DNA from: Acidimicrobiaceae bacterium
GTDB lineage: Bacteria > Actinomycetota > Acidimicrobiia > Acidimicrobiales > Palsa-688
Reading direction: 5' to 3'
Length of the DNA: 12,807 bases
NCBI GenBank assembly: GCA_030838025.1
Contig: JAUTXM010000158.1
Coordinates: forward strand, 1 to 12,807
Position 1 is the stretch's first letter. Every line of letters starts with the position of its first letter. The notes under the pieces are model-generated. The model ran no database searches and was not told the origin of the DNA. It saw nothing but the letters and a program-made list of their open reading frames with translations. This document shows, in pieces, positions 1 to 6,976 of the stretch. Both the position numbers and the translations under genes were made by a program.

Positions 1-131
1 CCTTCCGGTGCGCCCGCCCGCGCCAGGTCGAGCAGGTACCGGTTGGTCGAATCCACTTCGTCCAACTCCCGGATGTCACCAAAGCGCGTCGTCGCAGCTA
101 GCCGCTTCAATGTTGGCTGGTCGACGATCAC
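1..131 (-). CDS. birA: Biotin--[acetyl-CoA-carboxylase] ligase, 5' end only
   Basis: Partial gene leaving the left edge; 43 complete codons are visible. The protein would attach biotin to the carrier-domain lysine of acyl-CoA carboxylase by way of biotinyl-AMP. The evidence is the segment ELDEVDSTNRYLLDLARAGA at residues 23-42, which matches the start of the BirA/LplA catalytic domain (hydrophobic-D-STN-x-hydrophobic-L). Only about 25 residues precede this motif, so there is no room for the N-terminal DNA-binding domain of bifunctional BirA; I infer a ligase without repressor function. The start is taken as GTG at 131; TTG at 110 is an alternative, and no Shine-Dalgarno is visible. It diverges from the biotin carboxylase/carrier gene, its likely substrate, with about 20 bp between starts. 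The family call rests on a short segment. Confidence 0.75.
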   Translation of the reverse strand, partial: MIVDQPTLKRLAATTRFGDIRELDEVDSTNRYLLDLARAGAPE

Positions 132-151
132 GCCTGCCAGACTGCCTGGCT

Positions 152-1951
152 GTGCTGACGAAGGTGTTGATAGCCAACCGAGGCGAGATCGCGGTACGGA
201 TCATTCGCACCTGCCGCGAGCTCTCGATCGCAACGGTGGCGGTGTACTCCGACGTGGACCGCACCGCCCTGCACGTCCGCCTGGCCGACGAGGCCTATGC
301 CCTGGGCGGCGATTCGGCCGCCGACAGCTATCTGAACACCCCCAAGATCCTCGACGCCATCCGCCGGTCGGGCGCCGACGCCGTCCATCCCGGGTATGGG
401 TTCTTCTCCGAGAACGCCGACTTCGCTCGCGCCGTCATGGCCGAGGGCGTGGCGTGGATCGGACCCCCACCCGAGGCCATCGAGATCATGGGCGACAAGA
501 TCAGCTCCCGGCGGGCGGCGGAGCGGGCCGAGGTCGCCGGGGTCCCCGGAACGAACACCGTCACCGCCTCGCCCGACGAGGTCACCGCCTTCGGCGACCA
601 GCACGGGTGGCCGGTGGTGATCAAGGCGGCCTACGGGGGCGGGGGCCGGGGGATGCGAGTCGTGGAGTCGGCCGCCGATGCGCCGGCCGCATTGGAGTCC
701 GCCGAGCGAGAATCGCTCAAGTCCTTCGGTCGTTCCGAGAGCTACCTCGAGCGCTACCTTCCCTGGCCTCGGCATATCGAGGTTCAGGTGTTCGCCGACG
801 CACGCGGCCATTGCATCTACCTGGGGACCCGGGATTGCTCGGCCCAGCGGCGCCACCAGAAGCTGATCGAGGAGGCACCGGCTCCCGAGATTCCCGCCGA
901 GATCGAAACCGCCATGGGCGAGGCGGCCGTGAAGGTGGCCCTCGCCTGCGGGTATGTCAACGCCGGGACGGTGGAGTTTCTGTACCAAGACGGGGAGTTC
1001 TACTTCCTTGAGATGAACACCCGCCTGCAGGTCGAACATCCGGTCACCGAAGCGGTCACCGGTCTCGACCTGGTGGCGCTGCAACTGAAGGTGGCGTCGG
1101 GCGAGCGACTGCCGTTGGCCCAGGAGGACGTCGAGCGACGGGGCCATTCGATAGAGGTCCGGATCAATGCCGAGGACCCGGCGGGCGGGCGGTTCGTGCC
1201 ATCACCGGGGACCATCACCCGCTTCCGCCGGGCCGATGGCTTCGGGGTACGCACCGACGCCGGCTACGACGAAGGCGACACGGTCAGCCAGTTCTACGAC
1301 AACTTGGTCGCCAAGCTGATCGTCTGGGGCGGCGACCGTGAAGAGGCCCGACGGCGCATGCTGCGGGCCCTGCGGGAGACCGAGATCGAGGGGATTCCCA
1401 CCACCATCCCGGCCGACATTGCGATTCTCGAGCACCCCGACTTCGTGGCGGTGCGCCACGCCACCGCCTGGGTCGAGCAGCGACTCGACCTGTCCGCACT
1501 CGCGCCGACTGGTCCCCCTGCGCCACCACCGGGCGACGCGGAACAGTCACCCCTGGTGGAGCGCGAGGTCGACGCCGAGGTCAACGGCCGCCGTTACCGG
1601 GTAAAGCTATGGGTGCCCGACGTAACGACCGCGGTAACGGCCGGCGCCACAGGCGTCGCGGCCGGGGGCGGTCGCGGGACCGCCCGCCCGCGGCCGGCGG
1701 CTTCTGCGTCCGCCTCGCGCGCAATGGCGCCGAGCGGCGGTGGCTCTGTCACAGTCCCGATGCAGGGCACGATTGTCCAGGTGCTGGTCAGCGTCGGTGA
1801 CACCGTCGAAGCCGGTCAGGCGGTATGCGTCCTCGAGGCCATGAAGATGGAAAACCACATCAGCGCCGAGCGGTCCGGCACCGTGACCCAAGTGAACGTG
1901 GCCCCAGGCGACTCCGTGGGCGCGGGAGACGTCGTCGCAGTCATCGAGTAG
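152..1951 (+). CDS. Acetyl-/propionyl-CoA carboxylase alpha subunit (biotin carboxylase + BCCP)
   Basis: A 599-residue protein that carboxylates its own biotin with ATP and bicarbonate and passes the carboxyl group to a carboxyltransferase partner not seen here. Biotin carboxylase occupies residues 1 to about 445: N-terminal KVLIANRGEIAVRI, ATP-grasp glycine loop GGGGRGM at 162-168, and EMNTRLQVEHPVTE at 287-300. A Pro/Ala/Gly-rich linker follows to about 530. The carrier domain (533-599) has EAMKMEN with the biotinylated lysine at 565. This is the usual length for actinobacterial AccA/PccA-type alpha chains. GTG 152 was chosen because the family begins directly with (T)KVLIANRG. The frame is open to position 8 and ATG 110 would add 14 unconserved residues; none of these starts has a clear ribosome site. 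A methylmalonyl-CoA mutase nearby favours propionyl-CoA as substrate, but the alpha chain alone does not set specificity. Confidence 0.95.
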   Translation: MLTKVLIANRGEIAVRIIRTCRELSIATVAVYSDVDRTALHVRLADEAYALGGDSAADSYLNTPKILDAIRRSGADAVHPGYGFFSENADFARAVMAEGVAWIGPPPEAIEIMGDKISSRRAAERAEVAGVPGTNTVTASPDEVTAFGDQHGWPVVIKAAYGGGGRGMRVVESAADAPAALESAERESLKSFGRSESYLERYLPWPRHIEVQVFADARGHCIYLGTRDCSAQRRHQKLIEEAPAPEIPAEIETAMGEAAVKVALACGYVNAGTVEFLYQDGEFYFLEMNTRLQVEHPVTEAVTGLDLVALQLKVASGERLPLAQEDVERRGHSIEVRINAEDPAGGRFVPSPGTITRFRRADGFGVRTDAGYDEGDTVSQFYDNLVAKLIVWGGDREEARRRMLRALRETEIEGIPTTIPADIAILEHPDFVAVRHATAWVEQRLDLSALAPTGPPAPPPGDAEQSPLVEREVDAEVNGRRYRVKLWVPDVTTAVTAGATGVAAGGGRGTARPRPAASASASRAMAPSGGGSVTVPMQGTIVQVLVSVGDTVEAGQAVCVLEAMKMENHISAERSGTVTQVNVAPGDSVGAGDVVAVIE

Positions 1952-1956
1952 CCCGT

Positions 1957-2041
1957 TCTGGTAGGGATCTGAGGCTCTGGTGGGGGTTTATCACCGCCCA
2001 GCGGTAACAAAGCCCCACCAGAGCTCTAAACCCCTACCAGA
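1957..2041. terminator. Nested inverted repeat between convergent genes, probable bidirectional terminator
   Basis: Three nested pairs of arms are visible. The outer arms are 1957-1966 (TCTGGTAGGG) with 2032-2041, 10 bp perfect. The middle arms are 1974-1985 (GCTCTGGTGGGG) with 2013-2024, 12 bp perfect. The tip arms are ACCGC 1993-1997 with GCGGT 2001-2005, with a 3-nt loop. It fills the space between the carboxylase stop and the stop of the convergent amidohydrolase, which suits a bidirectional terminator. No U-tract follows on either strand, so intrinsic termination is not certain; a small mobile or REP-like palindrome is the alternative. Confidence 0.65.
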
Positions 2042-2051
2042 CTGGACTGGT

Positions 2052-3224
2052 TCAGGTGCTGCGGCGGCCGGCCAGGAGGCGGTCCCGCACGGCCGACTTG
2101 GTCGACGCGTCGATCACGGTCCACGCCATGCCCAGCGCCCCGTCGATCAGCGCCTGGTCGGCGACCGGCCGGATGCAGTGGGCCGCGAACTCGGGCTGGT
2201 GGTTCACGGCGGGCAGGCTGTCGAGGCCCAGCATGGGGTGGATCGTCGGCATGGCCAAGGACAAGTTGGCCATGTCCGTGGACGCCGCGATCCGTTCCCG
2301 CTCCTCCTTGGAGAACTTCGGAAACACCCGCCCCAACGCCTCGGCATTCGCCCGGTACAGGGCGCTCAACTCCTTGTCCGCCCGCATCTCGGAGTACACC
2401 GGGCTCTGGGAGATGACCTCGAAGCTGCACCCCGTGGCCACCGCCCCCGCCTCGAAGCACCGCTCGACGCGGGGCTCCAACTCCGAGAGCTCGCCGGTCG
2501 TGCGGGCTCGCATGTACCACTTGCCGACGGTGTGGGCGGGCACGATGTTGGGCGCATCCCCGCCCCGTGTCACGATCCCATGGATCCGGTCGGACGGCCG
2601 GATGTGCTGGCGCAGCAGCCCAATGGCCGTCTGGGCCACGGTGAGGGCATCGGCCGCGTTGATGCCCCGGTCGGGATAGGAGGAGGCGTGCGCCGCCTTG
2701 CCCCGGTAGTGCACGTCGACGTGAGACACCGCCAGGCAGGTCATGACCGGCAACTCGACCGGATAGGGGTGGACCATCATGGCGGCGTGGATGCCGTCGA
2801 AGGCACCCCGCTCCAGCATGAGGATCTTGCCGCCGCCGCCCTCCTCGGCCGGGGTGCCGAACACCTTGACGGTGATCCCCAGGTCGTCGGCCACCTGGGC
2901 CAGCGCCAAACCGGCGCCGACCGCAGCGGCCGCGATGACGTTGTGGCCGCAGGCGTGGCCGATGTCAGGCAGGGCGTCGTACTCGGCGCAGATTCCGATA
3001 TGCAGCGGCCCGCTTCCGGCCGTGGCTACGAACGCCGTCGGCAGATCGCATATCCCGGTCTCCACCGACATTCCGCCACTGTCGAGTGCGCCGGCCACCC
3101 AGGCGGCGGCCCGTTCCTCCTCGAAGGCCAGCTCGGGGTTGGCGTGGATCCGGTGCGACAGCTTGACCAGCCGGTCCCGGCCGGCGTCGATCAGCGTCCG
3201 CGTCGCCTCCTTGAGCGCCGTCAT
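2052..3224 (-). CDS. M20D-family amidohydrolase (AbgB / PM20D2-like)
   Basis: A 390-residue zinc-dependent hydrolase of the M20 peptidase superfamily, in the branch that cleaves N-acyl or p-aminobenzoyl amino acids and dipeptides; the substrate here cannot be named. Visible signatures: HANPELAFEE at 27-36; metal-binding AEYDALPDIGHACGHN at 80-95 with His90 and His94; PAEEGGGGK at 125-133 with the metal/catalytic Glu pair; MVHP at 150-153. The intervening dimerisation (lid) domain looks complete. There is no signal peptide, so it should be cytoplasmic. It is the last gene of a minus-strand run, 100 bp after the flavoprotein gene. The ATG at 3224 lies within the innermost copy of a 14-bp tandem repeat and lacks a good Shine-Dalgarno; earlier ATGs in the repeat are out of frame or reach a stop. 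No metabolic link to the mutase is evident. Confidence 0.9.
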   Translation of the reverse strand: MTALKEATRTLIDAGRDRLVKLSHRIHANPELAFEEERAAAWVAGALDSGGMSVETGICDLPTAFVATAGSGPLHIGICAEYDALPDIGHACGHNVIAAAAVGAGLALAQVADDLGITVKVFGTPAEEGGGGKILMLERGAFDGIHAAMMVHPYPVELPVMTCLAVSHVDVHYRGKAAHASSYPDRGINAADALTVAQTAIGLLRQHIRPSDRIHGIVTRGGDAPNIVPAHTVGKWYMRARTTGELSELEPRVERCFEAGAVATGCSFEVISQSPVYSEMRADKELSALYRANAEALGRVFPKFSKEERERIAASTDMANLSLAMPTIHPMLGLDSLPAVNHQPEFAAHCIRPVADQALIDGALGMAWTVIDASTKSAVRDRLLAGRRST

Positions 3225-3320
3225 CTCAAAGCCCGCATCTCAAAGCCCGCATCTCAAAGCCCGCCTCAAAGCCGTCATCTCAATGCACTCCCCTCATCTC
3301 GAGCCCGCATCTCAAAGCCC
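3222..3320. repeat. 14-bp tandem repeat over the amidohydrolase start
   Basis: Three perfect head-to-tail copies of CATCTCAAAGCCCG occupy 3222-3235, 3236-3249 and 3250-3263. Degenerate copies begin at 3264, 3276 and 3295, and a nearly complete one lies at 3308-3320. On the minus strand each full copy reads CGGGCTTTGAGATG, so each carries an ATG. The copy at 3278 restarts as ATGACGGC, like the true start. The array fills the space between the flavoprotein stop and the amidohydrolase. It is not a CRISPR array: units are short, abutting and have no spacers. Confidence 0.9.
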
Positions 3321-3324
3321 TCCC

Positions 3325-4689
3325 CTACTCGGCCGCGTCGGCCAGCGATTCCGACAGCGACGGGTGCACCAGGACACTTTCGACGATGTCGCTGACCTTG
3401 AGATGGCAGGTAACGGCCAGGGCAATCACCGAGATCAGCTCGGCCGCGTGGCGCCCCACGATCGAACCGCCGAGGACCACGCCGGTCACGGGATCGGACA
3501 GGATCTTCACGAAGCCTCGCGGCTGGTCGTTGATCAATGCCTTGGCGTTGCCCGAAAACGGCACCTTGGTCACCCGGATCTTGCGCCCGATGGCGAACGC
3601 CTCCGCCTCGGCCAGCCCGACATCGGCAATCTCGGGCTCGGTGAAGATGGCCGACGCCGCCTTCTCGTAGTCCAGATGCCGATGTTCGCGGGTGTGGCCC
3701 CCCATCACGTGCTCGGCGACCTTGCGCCCCTGCATCGCCGCGACCGATGACAGCGGCAGCTTCCCGGAGAGGTCGCCGGCGGCGTAGATGTGCGCGACGT
3801 TCGACTGGCAGTGGTGATTGATGGGCACATACCCACCGGAGTCCGCCTCCACGCCGGCATGTTCGAGCCCCAGCCCTTCGGAGTTGGGCATGGAACCAAT
3901 GGCCAACAGGGCATGGCTGCCCCGCGCCACCCGCCCGTCGTCACACATCACCGACACCCCGTCGTCGCTGCGCTTGACCGCCTCGGCTCGGGCGCCCTTG
4001 AAGAGCCGCACGCCCCGCCGGAGCAGTTCCTTCTCCAGCTCCGCCGCCACCTCGGCGTCCTTGTTGGGCAGCACCTGCTGGCGGCTGACGATCAAGGTGA
4101 CCTTGGAGCCGAACGACGTGAACATGTGGACGAACTCCACGCCTGTGACCCCCGACCCGATCACCACCAGGTGCGAGGGCAGCGACGGCGGCGGGTAGGC
4201 CTGCTGCGTCGTGAGGACCCGCTCCCCGTCGGGCTCGGCCCAGTCGGGAATCCGGGCCCGGCTACCCGTGCACAGCAAGATGGCGTCGGCCGCCAGCTCC
4301 TCGATTCCGTCATCGGTCTCGACCAGCACGTCATGGGGACCCTTCAGGCGGCCCTTCCCACGGACCATGCGCACACCCTGACTGCGCAGCAGCTGCGAGA
4401 CCGAGTCGTGCAGGTGGCGCTGGATGGCCTCGACCCGGAGCCGGAGGGCGTCGAGGTCGACCTCGGCCTCCAGGTGGTGCAGGCCCATGCCGGCGATGCG
4501 ATGGGCGAAGCTCAGCGCGCCGCCGGTGGCGATCATGGTCTTCGAGGGAATGCAGTCCCGGAGGTGAGCGGTGCCGCCGATGATGTCGGATTCGACCAGG
4601 GTGACCTCGGCGCCCAGCCGGGCGGCGTAACTGGCGGCGGTGTTGCCGGCCGGCCCCCCACCGATGACGACGAAGCGATGGCTGGCCAT
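3325..4689 (-). CDS. Lipoamide-dehydrogenase-like FAD/NAD(P) oxidoreductase, single-cysteine (LpdA-type)
   Basis: A 454-residue member of the flavoprotein disulfide reductase family. Domains in order: FAD-binding GGGPAG at 10-15; redox site; NAD(P)-binding GSGVTG at 178-183; second FAD motif AAGDLSGK at 303-310; C-terminal dimerisation domain ending with HPSLSE at 442-447. Lipoamide dehydrogenases have a CxxxxC pair. Here the site reads GGTAHLRDCIPSK: Ala41 replaces the first cysteine and Cys46 remains, so ordinary dithiol chemistry should be lost. M. tuberculosis LpdA (Rv3303c), reported as an NAD(P)H:quinone reductase, is a known family member lacking one cysteine, making quinone reductase the best guess. 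Unlike what I recall of LpdA, the C-terminal His442-Glu447 pair is kept. The ATG at 4689 is 2 nt after the mutase stop, indicating translational coupling. The frame runs open upstream to 5445, but that part only mirrors the mutase. Confidence 0.88.
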   Translation of the reverse strand: MASHRFVVIGGGPAGNTAASYAARLGAEVTLVESDIIGGTAHLRDCIPSKTMIATGGALSFAHRIAGMGLHHLEAEVDLDALRLRVEAIQRHLHDSVSQLLRSQGVRMVRGKGRLKGPHDVLVETDDGIEELAADAILLCTGSRARIPDWAEPDGERVLTTQQAYPPPSLPSHLVVIGSGVTGVEFVHMFTSFGSKVTLIVSRQQVLPNKDAEVAAELEKELLRRGVRLFKGARAEAVKRSDDGVSVMCDDGRVARGSHALLAIGSMPNSEGLGLEHAGVEADSGGYVPINHHCQSNVAHIYAAGDLSGKLPLSSVAAMQGRKVAEHVMGGHTREHRHLDYEKAASAIFTEPEIADVGLAEAEAFAIGRKIRVTKVPFSGNAKALINDQPRGFVKILSDPVTGVVLGGSIVGRHAAELISVIALAVTCHLKVSDIVESVLVHPSLSESLADAAE

Positions 4690-4691
4690 CC

Positions 4692-6275
4692 TCAGCCCCC
4701 CGCCGTGTACGTGCCGAAGGCGCCCCGGAGGACGTCGCTCACTTCGCCCAACGTCGCCCGGGCGGCCAAGGCCGACTTCATGGGGATCAACAGGTTCTGG
4801 GTGCCCCGGGCGGCCGCGCCCACATCGGCCAGCGCCACGTCCACGGCGCCCTGGTCCCGACGGGCCCGCAGCCCACGGACCCGCTCCACCTGGGCCGCCT
4901 GGAGCAATGGGTCGGGCGAGAGCACCTCGGTCACCGATGCGTCTTCGGACACGTACCGGTTGACGCCGACGACCACCTTGCGGCCCTCGTCGATCGCCTT
5001 GGCGTATTCGAACGCCGACTGCTCGATCTCCTCGGCCATGAAACCGGCCTCGATGGCCGCCACCGCCCCGCCCATGCCGTCGATCTTGTCCAGGTACTGC
5101 CAGGCCGCGGCCTCGACCGCCTCGGTGAGCGACTCCACGTAGTACGAGCCGGCCAGCGGGTCGACGGTGTCGGTCACCCCCGACTCGCAGGCGATGATCT
5201 GCTGGGTTCGCAACGCCAGGCGCGCCGCCCGCTCGGTGGGCAGCCCCAGCGCCTCGTCGAAGCCGTTGGTGTGCAGGCTCTGCGTCCCTCCGAGCACCGC
5301 CGCCAGGGCCTGCAACGAGACCCGCACCACGTTGTTGTCCGGCTGCTGCGCCGTCAACGTCGAGCCCCCCGTCTGGGCGTGGAAGCGCAGTTTCAGGCTG
5401 CGCTCGTCGCGGGCCCCGAAGCGCGAGCTCATGATCTGGGCCCACATCCGCCGGGCGGCCCGAAACTTGGCCGCCTCCTCGAACAAGTTGTTGTGGGCGT
5501 TCCAGAAGAAACTCAGGCGGGAAGCGAACTCGTCGACCGCCAGCCCGGCTGCGATCGCCGCCTCCACGTACGCGATGCCGTCGGCCAGGGTGAACGCCAG
5601 CTCCTGCACCGCCGTCGACCCCGCCTCACGGATGTGGTAGCCCGAGATGGAGATGGTGTTCCACTCCGGCAGGTGCTCCCGGCAGTAGGCGAAGGTGTCG
5701 GTGACCAGGCGCATCGAGGGCCGGGGCGGGTAGATGTAGGTGCCCCGGGCGATGTACTCCTTCAAGATGTCGTTCTGGATGGTGCCGGCCAACGCCGCCG
5801 CCGCCACGCCCGACTCCTCGGCCACGAGCTGGTACAGGAGCAGCAGGATGGCGGCGGTGGCATTGATCGTCATCGACGTGGTGACCGCGTCGAGCGGCAG
5901 ATCGGCCAGCAGCCGCTGCATGTCCTCGACCGAATCGATGGCCACGCCCACGCGCCCCACCTCGCCCTCGGCCCGGGGATGGTCGGAGTCGTAGCCCATC
6001 TGCGTGGGCAGATCGAAGGCGCACGACAGCCCGGTCGACCCGGTGGCCAGCAACATCTTCCACCGCTGGTTGGTCGTCTCGGCGCTGCCGAATCCGGCGT
6101 ACTGGCGCATGGTCCACGGCCGGCCCCGGTACATGGTCGGGTGGATCCCACGGGTGTAGGGCGCCTCCCCCGGCCGGCCCAGCCGCTCGGCCGGGTCCCA
6201 CGCTGCGAGGTCGTCGGCGCTGTAGACGGTCCGGATCGCAATCCCGTCGTCGGTCCGGCGCTCCTCGGCGTGCAC
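4692..6275 (-). CDS. Methylmalonyl-CoA mutase, large (catalytic) subunit without B12 domain
   Basis: A 527-residue TIM-barrel subunit of adenosylcobalamin-dependent acyl-CoA mutases, converting (R)-methylmalonyl-CoA to succinyl-CoA. Signatures: GRPWTMRQYAGFG at 51-63, AFDLPTQMGYDSDHP at 86-100, GTIQNDILKEY at 164-174, YIYPPRPSMR at 180-189, ISISGYHIREAG at 208-219, and QSLHTNGFDEALGLPT in the second half. Tyr59, Arg189 and His214 align with Tyr89, Arg207 and His244 of Propionibacterium methylmalonyl-CoA mutase; isobutyryl-CoA mutases have Phe and Gln at the first two, so methylmalonyl-CoA is favoured. The protein ends with the barrel and has no DxHxxG cobalamin domain, so a separate small subunit is needed and is not in the window. 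It starts at GTG 6275: an in-frame TGA lies two codons upstream, so no longer form is possible. A -10-like TAACCT 7 nt upstream suggests a leaderless mRNA. First gene of the cluster. Confidence 0.92.
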   Translation of the reverse strand: MHAEERRTDDGIAIRTVYSADDLAAWDPAERLGRPGEAPYTRGIHPTMYRGRPWTMRQYAGFGSAETTNQRWKMLLATGSTGLSCAFDLPTQMGYDSDHPRAEGEVGRVGVAIDSVEDMQRLLADLPLDAVTTSMTINATAAILLLLYQLVAEESGVAAAALAGTIQNDILKEYIARGTYIYPPRPSMRLVTDTFAYCREHLPEWNTISISGYHIREAGSTAVQELAFTLADGIAYVEAAIAAGLAVDEFASRLSFFWNAHNNLFEEAAKFRAARRMWAQIMSSRFGARDERSLKLRFHAQTGGSTLTAQQPDNNVVRVSLQALAAVLGGTQSLHTNGFDEALGLPTERAARLALRTQQIIACESGVTDTVDPLAGSYYVESLTEAVEAAAWQYLDKIDGMGGAVAAIEAGFMAEEIEQSAFEYAKAIDEGRKVVVGVNRYVSEDASVTEVLSPDPLLQAAQVERVRGLRARRDQGAVDVALADVGAAARGTQNLLIPMKSALAARATLGEVSDVLRGAFGTYTAGG

Positions 6276-6282
6276 CCCTCAC

Positions 6283-6288
6283 AGGTTA
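6283..6288 (-). promoter_or_regulatory. -10-like box TAACCT upstream of the mutase
   Basis: On the minus strand TAACCT is followed by a 7-nt spacer and then the GTG start. It fits the actinobacterial TANNNT consensus placed for transcription to begin at or one base from the start codon. No convincing -35 is visible. The same spacing recurs before other genes in this window. Confidence 0.5.
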
Positions 6289-6348
6289 CGACCGTCCCGG
6301 GGCGGCAGCGGCAAGGACCACCCCGGCCGGGGTTCGCCACGGCAATCT

Positions 6349-6399
6349 GGGAAAAGGCCTCCCGCGGCGCTGGTTCAGGGCGGCGGGAGGCATTTTCCC
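6349..6399 (-). terminator. Strong hairpin terminator after the MoeB-GNAT unit
   Basis: The arms 6349-6365 (GGGAAAAGGCCTCCCGC) and 6383-6399 pair over 17 bp with a single mismatch, enclosing a 17-nt loop. It lies about 30 bp beyond the GNAT stop in the direction of minus-strand transcription and before the mutase promoter region, separating the two units. On the minus strand the 3' arm contains a CTTTTCCC tract, the nearest thing to a U-tract. Confidence 0.75.
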
Positions 6400-6430
6400 C
6401 GTCCTGTGGTGATCGAATGCCCGTTCTGCG

Positions 6431-6976
6431 TTACGGGGCGGCAACCCACATGCGCTTGGTCAGCGCCAGGACGTGGACCAACTCGCCGCTGCGGGGCACC
6501 GTGGCCTGGCGCTCGAATGCGAATCCCAGCTTCTCCATGACCCGGCCCGAGGCCACGTTGGCGGGCTCGAAGATGCTGACCAGGCGCTCCAGGCCGAGCT
6601 CCTCGAACCCGTAGCGGACGGCCGCGGCGGCCCCCTCGGTGGCGTAGCCCCGGCCCCGGTAGCGTTCGCCGAGACGCCAGCCCACCTCGACCGCGGGGAG
6701 GATCTCGGGCAGGAAATGGGGCACCGCCAGGCCCAACCAGCCTGCCAGCTCGCCCGTTTCCTTGACGACTGCCGCGCTCAGGCCGACACCGTCGAGCTGG
6801 TAGCGCTCGAGTGTCCGCTCGATGAATCGCCGGGTCTCCTCCGCGGTCGTGCCCCGCTTGAGGGGGTACCACCAGAACGACGTTTCGGCGTGGAGGGCGG
6901 TCAGTTCGTCGAGGTCGTGCCAACCGATCGGCCGGAGGATCAGCCGTTCGGTCTCAAGCGTTGGCTGGGGCGGCAA
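6431..6976 (-). CDS. GNAT-family N-acetyltransferase, RimJ/RimL type
   Basis: A 181-residue acetyl-CoA-dependent acyltransferase; the substrate is unknown (amino groups of proteins or small molecules are usual for this branch). Visible signatures: TERLILRPIGWHDLDEL at 9-25, typical of the RimJ/RimL N-terminus; the acetyl-CoA pyrophosphate loop RYRGRGYATEG at 105-115; EPANVASGRVMEKLGF at 137-152, the usual last helix and strand. I chose TTG at 6976: the reading frame is open further upstream, but that part copies the neighbouring adenylyltransferase gene in another frame, and there is no in-frame ATG or GTG close to the domain. This start makes it overlap the 3' end of the rhodanese-MoeB gene by about 23 bp, so translation is probably coupled. 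The start is less certain than the family. Confidence 0.85.
   Translation of the reverse strand: MPPQPTLETERLILRPIGWHDLDELTALHAETSFWWYPLKRGTTAEETRRFIERTLERYQLDGVGLSAAVVKETGELAGWLGLAVPHFLPEILPAVEVGWRLGERYRGRGYATEGAAAAVRYGFEELGLERLVSIFEPANVASGRVMEKLGFAFERQATVPRSGELVHVLALTKRMWVAAP

Noticed and set aside
8..151. 48-residue N-terminal extension of the biotin carboxylase
   Set aside because: The family begins at KVLIANRGEIA; the extension is unconserved and overlaps the biotin ligase gene on the other strand.
3222..3320. CRISPR array
   Set aside because: The 14-bp units abut one another with no spacers, and there are no cas genes.
1980..3395. Long plus-strand open frame of 471 codons opposite the amidohydrolase
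   Set aside because: Its translation is rich in Arg, Gly, His and Pro with no domain, and it mirrors a gene with clear M20 motifs. Such frames are common in high-GC DNA.
3790..5142. Plus-strand open frame of 450 codons opposite the flavoprotein and mutase
   Set aside because: Low-complexity composition, no family signature, and it spans the ends of two well-supported minus-strand genes.
4690..5445. N-terminal extension of the flavoprotein by 252 residues
   Set aside because: This stretch is the mutase gene read in another frame; the FAD motif GGGPAG 10 residues after ATG 4689 marks the true N-terminus.
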